From assembly GCA_002421685.1 (NCBI GenBank), contig DISB01000017.1, forward strand, positions 161,815-173,364: 11,550 nucleotides of DNA, in the 5' to 3' direction. The notes beneath the pieces were generated by a model. The model made no database searches and had not been told where the DNA came from. It worked only from the letters and a program-made list of their open reading frames with translations. Numbering within the stretch: the first letter of the stretch is position 1; each line of letters starts with the position of its first letter. This document shows positions 1-5,742 of the stretch, piece after piece. The position numbers and the translations under genes are program-made. The stretch is from Bacteroidetes bacterium UBA6221 (GTDB lineage: Bacteria; Bacteroidota; Bacteroidia; Chitinophagales; Chitinophagaceae).

Positions 1-1131
1 CACGTTGACCATGGTAAAACTACATTAACTGCAGCGATCACTTCTATCCTGTCAGAAAGAGGTTTGGCGCAGAAAAAAGGATATGATGAAATTGACGGTG
101 CGCCCGAAGAAAGGGAGCGCGGTATCACTATCAATACTGCACACGTTGAGTATGCAACTGATAACCGCCACTATGCACACGTTGACTGCCCCGGCCACGC
201 TGACTATGTGAAGAACATGATCACAGGCGCTGCGCAGATGGACGGCGCTATCCTGGTGGTAGCTGCTACCGATGGTCCTATGCCTCAAACTAAAGAGCAC
301 ATACTGCTGGGCCGCCAGGTAGGCGTTCCCCGTATGGTGGTGTTTATGAACAAAGTAGACCTGGTTGACGATCCTGAGATACTGGAACTGGTTGAAATGG
401 AAATACGCGAGCTGCTGAGCAAATACGAATACGATGGTGATAACACACCAATCATACAAGGTTCTGCTACAGGCGCACTGGCCGGCGAAGCTAAGTGGGT
501 AGAGAAAGTTCTGGACCTGATGAAAGCTGTGGATGAGTGGATTCCTCTGCCTCCGCGCGCTGTTGATCAGCCGTTCCTGATGTCTGTAGAAGACGTGTTC
601 ACTATCACCGGTCGCGGTACAGTGGCTACAGGCCGTATCGAGCGTGGTGTTATCAAAGTAGGTGACAACGTAGAGATCGTAGGTTTCAACGAGTCTCCGC
701 TTACTTCTACCTGTACAGGTGTTGAGATGTTCAAAAAACTCCTCGACCGCGGTGAGGCTGGTGACAATGCCGGTATCCTGCTGCGTGGTATAGAGAAGAA
801 AGACATCAAACGTGGTATGGTTATCTGCGCTCCTAAGAGCATCACTCCGCACACTGAGTTCAAAGGTGAGGTGTATGTACTGAGCAAAGAAGAAGGTGGA
901 CGTCACACTCCGTTCTTCAACAAATACCGTCCCCAGTTCTATTTCCGTACTACCGACGTTACAGGTGAGTGTCACCTGCCCGAAGGTGTGGAAATGGTAA
1001 TGCCTGGTGATAACGTTAACCTGCATGTTACTCTTATCGCGCCTATCGCGATGGAGAAAGGTCTGAAATTCGCGATACGCGAAGGTGGCCGTACAGTAGG
1101 TGCCGGTCAGGTTACTGAAATCATCAAATAA
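1..1131 (+). CDS. tuf: Elongation factor Tu, 5'-truncated by the window edge
   Basis: EF-Tu is the GTPase that delivers aminoacyl-tRNA to the ribosomal A site. The frame is open from base 1, which begins inside the P-loop (HVDHGKTT), so about 19 N-terminal residues lie outside the window; 376 residues are present, matching the usual ~395. Visible are switch I (ERERGITINTAHVEY), G3 (DCPGHADYVKNM), G4 (NKVD) and G5 (GSATGAL), then domain 2 (GRGTVATGRIERG) and domain 3 (RPQFYFRTTDVTG), ending EIIK. The stop is followed after ~35 nt by a strong terminator, so tuf is last in its transcript. In many Bacteroidota tuf is followed by tRNA-Trp, secE and nusG, none of which is here; this may be a second tuf copy or a rearranged locus. 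Identity is certain; the start is unseen. Confidence 0.97.
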   Translation, partial: HVDHGKTTLTAAITSILSERGLAQKKGYDEIDGAPEERERGITINTAHVEYATDNRHYAHVDCPGHADYVKNMITGAAQMDGAILVVAATDGPMPQTKEHILLGRQVGVPRMVVFMNKVDLVDDPEILELVEMEIRELLSKYEYDGDNTPIIQGSATGALAGEAKWVEKVLDLMKAVDEWIPLPPRAVDQPFLMSVEDVFTITGRGTVATGRIERGVIKVGDNVEIVGFNESPLTSTCTGVEMFKKLLDRGEAGDNAGILLRGIEKKDIKRGMVICAPKSITPHTEFKGEVYVLSKEEGGRHTPFFNKYRPQFYFRTTDVTGECHLPEGVEMVMPGDNVNLHVTLIAPIAMEKGLKFAIREGGRTVGAGQVTEIIK

Positions 1132-1165
1132 TCAATAGCGGCCCCGCCGCATGATGATAAACTTG

Positions 1166-1197
1166 AAACTGTCCCGCTTTTGCGGGACAGTTTTTTT
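1166..1197 (+). terminator. Rho-independent terminator of tuf
   Basis: A perfect 12-bp inverted repeat (1166-1177 with 1182-1193, core CTGTCCCGC / GCGGGACAG) closes a TTTT loop and runs into seven T residues (1191-1197). It lies 34 nt after the tuf stop. On the minus strand the stem is followed by few T residues, so it should act mainly on tuf rather than on the converging regulator. Confidence 0.93.
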
Positions 1198-1313
1198 ACT
1201 ATTATAATGTAAACATAACGCCGGTAATAAACCCTTATCGTTATTTAATTACTGTATTAGCGTCTCACTTATTTGTACAACCTGGAGGGCCCTGGTGTTT
1301 AGATAACGGCAGT

Positions 1314-1772
1314 TCATACAGGTATGTTTATCAGCCTGTATTTAATGGCAAACAATACCACTCCTGTTTCCGATTTTATATTGAATTTCTCAAACAGTGC
1401 TTTGCGATAGCCATCCACAGTGCGCAGGTGCACACCCAGTATATCCGCCATCTGCTCGTAAGTATATTCCTGCTCGTTACACACCAACCGCAAAAAATCC
1501 AGTTCACGGCCGGTGAGTTGAGCCATGACATGTTCCCGTTCATCAGACTTATGATGGGCGTTGTTCGACAAGGCTTTAACCAGCAATTCATTGTGATAAT
1601 AACTTGTCTGCACGATATTGTCTATGCCACTTTTCAGTTCTTCTGGTGTACAGTTTTTGCGCAGGTAGCCATGTACCCCCAGTTTGAAGAATTCGATGAT
1701 ATTACTTTCCGTTGTGTCCTGCGTCAGTATCAGTACGGGAATCGTTATTTCATGTTCGCGAAAATACTCCAT
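1314..1772 (-). CDS. LuxR/NarL-type regulator with truncated receiver domain (possible gene remnant)
   Basis: A 152-residue protein. Roughly residues 1-65 match the C-terminal half of a response-regulator receiver: beta4 with the conserved Thr (VLILTQDTTES), then GVHGYLRKN, which carries the conserved Lys of beta5, then EELKSGIDNI. Residues ~87-150 are a LuxR-family helix-turn-helix: LTGRELDFLRL, then EQMADILGVHLRTVDGYR for the turn and recognition helix. NarL-type regulators are usually ~200-215 residues; here the first ~60, with the acidic pocket and phosphoacceptor Asp, are missing. The frame stays open upstream only to 1814 (stop TAA at 1817-1815), and those residues do not look like a receiver. 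ATG at 1772 or the adjacent GTG at 1775 would be the start. No sensor kinase is nearby. It is either a phosphorylation-independent DNA-binding protein or a decayed gene; the remaining frame is intact. Confidence 0.7.
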   Translation of the reverse strand: MEYFREHEITIPVLILTQDTTESNIIEFFKLGVHGYLRKNCTPEELKSGIDNIVQTSYYHNELLVKALSNNAHHKSDEREHVMAQLTGRELDFLRLVCNEQEYTYEQMADILGVHLRTVDGYRKALFEKFNIKSETGVVLFAIKYRLINIPV

Positions 1773-1801
1773 CACCTGACATCTGCCTTCATTGAAAATT
1801 A

Positions 1802-1833
1802 TTTGAGTAAATGATTATTACGTTGTATTTTTG
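1802..1833 (+). promoter_or_regulatory. Bacteroidota sigma-A-type promoter for a short transcript
   Basis: TTTG at 1802-1805 is followed after 20 bp by TATTTTTG at 1826-1833, an exact match to the -7 consensus TAnnTTTG. It points away from the minus-strand regulator, and no credible protein gene starts just downstream. The next landmark is a terminator at 1902-1930. Confidence 0.55.
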
Positions 1834-1839
1834 TAATGA

Positions 1840-1930
1840 TAAACTAATACGATGAATACACCCAAAACCCGGCATTACCCCTGTTGTTTCACTCTTGAAT
1901 CAAATCCCGGCCCTTTTGCCGGGATTTTTT
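1840..1930 (+). ncRNA. Candidate ~90-nt small RNA between a promoter and a terminator
   Basis: This is a hypothesis from layout only. A consensus promoter ends at 1833, so transcription would begin near 1840, and a perfect terminator hairpin ends at 1930. The sequence between does not encode a recognisable protein. An ATG at 1852 opens a frame that runs through the terminator and reads as low-complexity, compositionally odd peptide, so I do not call it a gene. I do not recognise an RNA family. The alternative is that the promoter match is fortuitous or that the hairpin ends some lost gene. Confidence 0.28.
1902..1930 (+). terminator. Rho-independent terminator
   Basis: A perfect 10-bp stem (1902-1911 with 1918-1927, AAATCCCGGC / GCCGGGATTT) closes the loop CCTTTT. 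The stem's own TTT plus 1928-1930 give six T residues in a row. No annotated plus-strand gene lies directly upstream; the only apparent client is the candidate short transcript from the promoter at 1802-1833. Confidence 0.8.
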
Positions 1931-2140
1931 GTGCTACAGGAAATTTTTTATTCCATTTTATGGCATCATTTTGGAACATTTTAACCAACCAATTGATTGT
2001 CAGTTCGTTGGGAGGTGGTGGTAAACCCGTTGAAGCCCATAATAAGGGCAAATTTTGTTCCCAAAGCAGGGAAAAGGAACAAACATGGGGGAGTGAGAGC
2101 AAAAAGCGGGGTATGGGAACAGTTTATACAGCTATTGCTA

Positions 2141-2166
2141 AATTGTCGAATTGGCTAATTGTCGAA
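2141..2166 (+). repeat. Short repeat AATTGTCGAA, two copies, also found upstream of dnaX
   Basis: AATTGTCGAA occurs at 2141-2150 and again at 2157-2166 (16-bp period). The extended form AATTGTCGAATTGGC (2141-2155) matches 14 of 15 bases of a minus-strand sequence at 11326-11312 in front of dnaX. In both places it spans the -33 region of a promoter. Confidence 0.55.
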
Positions 2167-2179
2167 ATAAATACTTTTG
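2151..2179 (+). promoter_or_regulatory. bshB1 promoter, nearly abutting the start codon
   Basis: TTG at 2151-2153 and TACTTTTG at 2172-2179 (consensus TAnnTTTG) are 18 bp apart. Only four bases separate the -7 element from the ATG at 2184, so transcription should start at or next to the start codon, giving a leaderless or near-leaderless mRNA. Confidence 0.65.
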
Positions 2180-2183
2180 CACC

Positions 2184-2918
2184 ATGAAAAAACTGGATAT
2201 ACTGGCTATAGCTGTTCACCCCGATGACCTGGAATTGGGCGCCTCCGGTACACTGATAAAGCATGTGCAGATGGGGCAGCAGGTGGGCATTATCGACCTT
2301 ACCCGTGGCGAACTGGGCACCCGCGGCACACCCGAACTGCGCGTGCAGGAGGCCAGGAATGCGGCAGATATCATGGGTATAGCCGTGCGGGAGAACCTGG
2401 GCATGGCCGATGGCTTTTTTCAGAATGATAAGGAACACCAACTTAAACTGGTGGAATATATACGCAAATACAGGCCGGAAATAGTCATAGCCAATGCTTT
2501 GGAGGACCGTCACCCCGACCACGGACGCGCGGGCAGGCTGATAGCCGATGCCTGTTTCCTGGCGGGACTGGCCAAAATAAGCACCACTCATAATGGGGAA
2601 GAACAAACCGCATGGAGGCCCAAACGCGTCTATCATATGATACAGGACCGTTTCCTGGAGCCGGACTTCATAGTAGATATATCCGGCGCCTTCGGCACTA
2701 AAATGGAGGCTATAAAAGCCTACAGGAGCCAGTTTCACGACCCCAATTCGGCGGAACCGGTGACATATATAGCCGCCAGCGGTTTCCTCGATAAAATAGA
2801 GCACAGGGCCTCATTGCTGGGCAAACGTATCGGTGTGGCTTACGGCGAAGGCTTTCTTTGCGAGAACACCCCCGGCATAGCCAGCCTGGACAGCCTGCTG
2901 CTGCCCAAATTGGCATGA
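2184..2918 (+). CDS. bshB1: Bacillithiol biosynthesis deacetylase BshB1 (LmbE/PIG-L family)
   Basis: It removes the acetyl group from N-acetylglucosaminyl-malate, the second step of bacillithiol synthesis in the cytoplasm. The product is 244 residues, close to the usual ~235-245. The LmbE zinc site is visible: HPDD at 12-15 (His12 and Asp15 as metal ligands) and HPDHGR at 110-115 (His113 as third ligand). Other family marks are DLTRGELGTRGTPE (38-51) and a C-terminal YGEGF (220-224). The frame is open back to a TTG at 2151, but that overlaps the promoter; ATG at 2184 fits both the promoter and the N-terminus of homologues. It appears to be a single-gene unit; bshA and bshC are not in the window. 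A related LmbE deacetylase is possible, but the combined motifs favour BshB1. Confidence 0.92.
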   Translation: MKKLDILAIAVHPDDLELGASGTLIKHVQMGQQVGIIDLTRGELGTRGTPELRVQEARNAADIMGIAVRENLGMADGFFQNDKEHQLKLVEYIRKYRPEIVIANALEDRHPDHGRAGRLIADACFLAGLAKISTTHNGEEQTAWRPKRVYHMIQDRFLEPDFIVDISGAFGTKMEAIKAYRSQFHDPNSAEPVTYIAASGFLDKIEHRASLLGKRIGVAYGEGFLCENTPGIASLDSLLLPKLA

Positions 2919-2940
2919 TGGAATTTTTTATGAAATTTAT

Positions 2941-2971
2941 TTTGTCATTACGCAAAAAAAAATGACCTTTG
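2941..2971 (+). promoter_or_regulatory. Promoter of the rpmB-rpmG-bL38 operon
   Basis: TTTG at 2941-2944 and GACCTTTG at 2964-2971 are 19 bp apart; the -7 element differs from TAnnTTTG only at its first base. The predicted leader before rpmB is ~15-20 nt, A-rich and without a Shine-Dalgarno sequence, as is common in this phylum. Confidence 0.6.
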
Positions 2972-2992
2972 CAGTCCCAAAAAATCTAAAGT

Positions 2993-3229
2993 ATGGCACG
3001 TGTTTGTCAGGTAACAGGAAAAAAGCCGATTACAGGTCACAAAGTATCTTTCTCTAATAAGAAAGCTAAACGACGTTTCCTGCCCAATCTGCAGGTAAAA
3101 CGCTTTTTCCTTGCCGAAGAAGACCGTTGGATAACATTGAAATTAACAACAGACGCTATGCGTACTATCAATAAGAACGGGTTGCTGGCTGTTGTAAAAG
3201 ACATGCGCGCGAAAGGCGAAAAAATTTAA
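2993..3229 (+). CDS. rpmB: 50S ribosomal protein L28 (bL28)
   Basis: A 78-residue component of the large ribosomal subunit. The N-terminus MARVCQVTGKKP and the following HKVSFSNKKAKRRFLPNLQ are the family hallmark, and the length is normal. Only Cys5 is present, so this is the zinc-free form. First gene of a three-gene operon with rpmG (23-nt gap) and the bL38 gene. The region before the ATG is A-rich (AAAAAATCTAAAGT) and has no Shine-Dalgarno sequence. Confidence 0.97.
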   Translation: MARVCQVTGKKPITGHKVSFSNKKAKRRFLPNLQVKRFFLAEEDRWITLKLTTDAMRTINKNGLLAVVKDMRAKGEKI

Positions 3230-3252
3230 TAAAGAAATAAACTCCATATACA

Positions 3253-3435
3253 ATGGCGAAGAAAGGAAACCGCGTTCAGGTGATTTTGGAATGTACAGAG
3301 CATAAAGGTACCGGTCTGGCCGGCACCAGCCGTTACATTACTACCAAAAACAAAAAGAATACCCCTGAGCGTATCGAACTGAAAAAGTATAATCCTTTAC
3401 TGAAAAAGGTAACTGTACATAAAGAAATTAAGTAA
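3253..3435 (+). CDS. rpmG: 50S ribosomal protein L33 (bL33)
   Basis: A 60-residue large-subunit protein. VQVILECTEHKGTG, RYITTKNKKNTPERIELKKYNP and a basic C-terminus identify bL33. It has a single cysteine (Cys14), so it is the form without the zinc-binding CxxC pairs. It lies 23 nt after rpmB and 21 nt before the bL38 gene, with no internal terminator, so the three genes are presumably cotranscribed and cotranslated. Confidence 0.97.
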   Translation: MAKKGNRVQVILECTEHKGTGLAGTSRYITTKNKKNTPERIELKKYNPLLKKVTVHKEIK

Positions 3436-3456
3436 TTTTTTAAATATATTTGAGTC

Positions 3457-3621
3457 ATGGCAAAAGCGGCAAAAACGGCGATAAAGACAGATGCAAAGAA
3501 TGCTGATGCAAAGAACTACACGAAAGTGATAAAAACTGTTCGCAGCCCAAAGACAGGTGCATATACTTTTAAGGAAGCTATTATGCACAAAGACAAAGTG
3601 AAAGACTTTTTGGCAAAATAA
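3457..3621 (+). CDS. DUF4295 small basic protein, Bacteroidota ribosomal protein bL38
   Basis: A 54-residue, Lys- and Ala-rich protein starting MAKAAKTAIK, with the conserved-looking core YTKVIKTVRSPKTGAYTFKE and ending KDKVKDFLAK. Directly after rpmG, this matches DUF4295 in both position and sequence; from memory, a protein of this family was seen on the 50S subunit of a Flavobacterium ribosome and named bL38. The gene is below common ORF length cut-offs and is easily missed. It has no cysteines, signal peptide or membrane segment. Its ATG at 3457 lies 21 nt after the rpmG stop in AT-rich sequence without a Shine-Dalgarno. In many Bacteroidota ftsY follows; here a terminator and htpG follow instead. 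Confidence 0.9.
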   Translation: MAKAAKTAIKTDAKNADAKNYTKVIKTVRSPKTGAYTFKEAIMHKDKVKDFLAK

Positions 3622-3667
3622 GTCGGCCTCTGTAAACTACAGGACTTATAGACGAATTACTATTAAC

Positions 3668-3698
3668 AAAGCTGCCCAAATGGGCGGCTTTCCTGTTT
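3668..3698 (+). terminator. Terminator of the rpmB-rpmG-bL38 operon
   Basis: A 10-bp stem with one G-U pair (3668-3677 with 3682-3691, AAAGCTGCCC / GGGCGGCTTT) closes the loop AAAT. The T tract after it is interrupted (TTT CC TGTTT), so termination may be incomplete. It begins 46 nt after the bL38 stop. Confidence 0.7.
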
Positions 3699-3734
3699 AA
3701 GGCCCATGCTGTCAATATGGCATTATTTCATCGG

Positions 3735-3761
3735 TTGGAACAATGCTTGCAGATATTCCAA
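3735..3761 (+). promoter_or_regulatory. Inverted repeat just upstream of htpG
   Basis: TTGGAA (3735-3740) and TTCCAA (3756-3761) are perfect complements separated by 15 bp, ending 24 nt before the htpG ATG. It could be an operator or a weak leader hairpin. I see no CIRCE element and no exact TAnnTTTG promoter in 3622-3785. A role is speculative. Confidence 0.25.
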
Positions 3762-3785
3762 TAGCTAAAAACACATGTAAATACT

Positions 3786-5669
3786 ATGCAAGAAAAAGGT
3801 ACTATTTCCATTCATACCGAGAATATTTTCCCCATCATTAAAAAGTTCCTGTATTCAGACAACGAAATATTCCTGCGGGAACTGGTAGCCAATGCCACGG
3901 ATGCGATACAGAAATTGAAACGCCTTTCATCCCTGGGTGAGTATAAAGGTGAACTGCCCGCCCCGCTGATAGAAGTGAAACTGGACGAAGCGGCAAAGAC
4001 TATTACCATATCAGACAACGGCCTGGGCATGACGGCCGACGAAATAAAGAAATACATCAACCAGATTGCCTTTTCCGGAGCTGAGGAGTTTGTAGAGAAA
4101 TTTAAGGAAGCAAAAGACGCTAACGAGATAATCGGCAAGTTCGGCCTGGGCTTTTACTCAGCCTTTATGGTGGCCGATAAGGTGGAAATCAACACCCTGT
4201 CTTACAGGGAAGGGGCAGAGCCGGCCCGCTGGGAGTGCGATGGCAGCACGGAATTTGCGATAAGCACGGGCGATCGCCAAACCGTGGGTACAGATATTAT
4301 CCTGCACATCAACGAGGACTCCAAAGAGTTCCTGGACGAATACAGGTTGAAAGCGATATTGGATAAGCACTGCCGTTTTTTACCCGTACCTGTTAAGTTT
4401 GGCACACGCACGCAGCAGGTAGAAGACGGCGTGGACGAAGAAGGAAAGACGAAATACAAACCGGTAGAGGTAGATAATATCATCAACAATACTACGCCCA
4501 TATGGACCAAGTCGCCCACCGACCTGGAAGATAAAGACTACCTGGATTTCTACCGCGACCTGTACCCCATGAGCGAAGATCCCCTGTTCTGGATACACCT
4601 GAACGTGGATTATCCTTTCAACCTGACGGGGGTATTGTACTTCCCCAAGCTGAAAAAGGATATGAACCTACTGCAGCAGAACAAAATAAAGCTGTTCAGC
4701 CGCCAGGTGTTCATTACCGACGAGGTGAAGGAGATAGTGCCGGAGTTCCTGATGCTGCTGCACGGAGTTATTGATTCCCCGGATATTCCGCTGAACGTAT
4801 CCCGCAGTTTCCTGCAGGCCGACAGTAATGTGAAAAAGATTAATGGCTACATCACCAAAAAAGTAGGCGATAAGCTGGCCGAGCTGTTTAAGAATGACAG
4901 GGCGGCATACGAGCAAAAATGGCCGGACATTGGCCTGTTTGTGAAATATGGCATGGTGACGGATGAGAAGTTTTACGACAAGGCGAAAGATTTCGCATTG
5001 CTCACCAATACCAAAGGCGAGTTCTACACGCTGGAAGAATACAAAAACAAAGTATCGGCGGCGCAGACCGATAAGGACGGGCAACTGGTATATCTCTATG
5101 CCAACGAGCCGGAAAAACAGAACTTCTATATACAGGCCGCGCATAAACGCGGGTATGATGTGCTGCAGATGGACTCGCCCATAGATAAACACTTTTTGAG
5201 CTACCTGGAGTATAAACTGGAAAAGACCAACCTGAAACGTGTGGACTCGGACGTGATGGATAACCTCATCAAAACAACCGATGCGCCGGAGCACTTGCTT
5301 ACAGAAGATGAAGCCAAAAAGGTAAAAGAGATATTTGAGAAGGCTGTGACTAAGCCAAACATGAAGGTGGAAGTGGAAAGCATTAGCCCGGACGAACTGC
5401 CGGTAACCGTAACAATGGACGAAATGAGCCGCCGCATGAAGGAGATGGCTGAGATGAACGGTATGGCCATGTTTGGCGCAATGCCCGAGAGCTATAAGGT
5501 GGGCATCAACGGCAACCATGCACTCGTCAGCAAGATACTGAAGGCAGGTACTGAGGACGAACAGGTGCGCATAGCCCGTCACGCCTTCGACCTGGCGCTG
5601 CTGTCGCAGGATATGCTAAAGGGCGAAGACCTGACCAACTTCCTGAACAGGAGCGTGGCGATGATGTAA
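3786..5669 (+). CDS. htpG: Molecular chaperone HtpG (Hsp90 family)
   Basis: A cytosolic, ATP-dependent Hsp90 chaperone of 627 residues, normal for bacterial HtpG. The N-terminal GHKL ATPase domain shows FLRELVANATDA (29-40; catalytic Glu32, Mg/ATP-binding Asn36), DNGLGM (77-82), GKFGLGFYSAF (117-127) and the late GT motif (VGTDIILHI, ~168-175). The middle domain has GVLYFPK (282-288), LFSRQVFITDE (303-313) and DIPLNVSR (333-340), with Arg340 in the position of the gamma-phosphate-contacting arginine. A helical C-terminal dimerisation domain follows, with no endoplasmic-reticulum type tail. ATG at 3786 puts the first conserved block (TENIFPIIKKF) at the usual place. It sits alone between a terminator and a hairpin, so is probably monocistronic. 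Heat-shock control is likely by family, but I cannot point to a confident heat-shock promoter. Confidence 0.96.
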   Translation: MQEKGTISIHTENIFPIIKKFLYSDNEIFLRELVANATDAIQKLKRLSSLGEYKGELPAPLIEVKLDEAAKTITISDNGLGMTADEIKKYINQIAFSGAEEFVEKFKEAKDANEIIGKFGLGFYSAFMVADKVEINTLSYREGAEPARWECDGSTEFAISTGDRQTVGTDIILHINEDSKEFLDEYRLKAILDKHCRFLPVPVKFGTRTQQVEDGVDEEGKTKYKPVEVDNIINNTTPIWTKSPTDLEDKDYLDFYRDLYPMSEDPLFWIHLNVDYPFNLTGVLYFPKLKKDMNLLQQNKIKLFSRQVFITDEVKEIVPEFLMLLHGVIDSPDIPLNVSRSFLQADSNVKKINGYITKKVGDKLAELFKNDRAAYEQKWPDIGLFVKYGMVTDEKFYDKAKDFALLTNTKGEFYTLEEYKNKVSAAQTDKDGQLVYLYANEPEKQNFYIQAAHKRGYDVLQMDSPIDKHFLSYLEYKLEKTNLKRVDSDVMDNLIKTTDAPEHLLTEDEAKKVKEIFEKAVTKPNMKVEVESISPDELPVTVTMDEMSRRMKEMAEMNGMAMFGAMPESYKVGINGNHALVSKILKAGTEDEQVRIARHAFDLALLSQDMLKGEDLTNFLNRSVAMM

Positions 5670-5686
5670 ACAAAAACAATTAAGCT

Positions 5687-5716
5687 AAGCAGTAGAGGGC
5701 TAACCCTCTGCTGCTT
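5687..5716 (+). terminator. Hairpin after htpG, possible terminator without a U tract
   Basis: A 13-bp stem with one G-U pair (5687-5699 with 5704-5716) closes the loop CTAA, 18 nt after the htpG stop. What follows (CATACTATCACT) is not T-rich, so it is not a standard rho-independent terminator. It may stabilise the htpG 3' end or act with another factor. Its 3' arm lies immediately before the uup -7 element and overlaps the expected -33 region. Confidence 0.45.
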
Positions 5717-5728
5717 CATACTATCACT

Positions 5729-5736
5729 TATCTTTG
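5729..5736 (+). promoter_or_regulatory. uup promoter -7 element, abutting the start codon
   Basis: TATCTTTG matches TAnnTTTG exactly and ends six bases before the ATG at 5743, predicting a leaderless or near-leaderless mRNA. A clear -33 TTG at the usual distance is not seen; that position is occupied by the 3' arm of the htpG hairpin. An in-frame TTG at 5734-5736 lies inside this element and is not a credible start. Confidence 0.55.
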
Positions 5737-5742
5737 CGCCCT

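Noticed and set aside
1880..1930. tRNA-like 3' half (a TCAAATCC-like T arm before the hairpin)
   Set aside because: No matching acceptor, D or anticodon arms can be drawn upstream, and the hairpin with its T run is better explained as a terminator.
2035..2075. Inverted repeat TTGTTCC / GGAACAA
   Set aside because: Only 7 bp with a 14-nt loop, no T tract and no gene it could serve; expected by chance in this AT-rich gap (1931-2140), where I see nothing else.
2151..2183. Alternative TTG start for bshB1
   Set aside because: It would place coding sequence over the -33 and -7 promoter elements and add 11 residues not expected before the conserved MKKLDILAIAVHPDD start.
1852..2187. Plus-strand open frame of 111 codons
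   Set aside because: It runs through a strong terminator hairpin and the bshB1 promoter, overlaps the bshB1 start, and its peptide has no recognisable domain and an odd composition.
5734..5742. TTG start for uup
   Set aside because: The TTG is part of the -7 element TATCTTTG; ATG at 5743 is the natural start.
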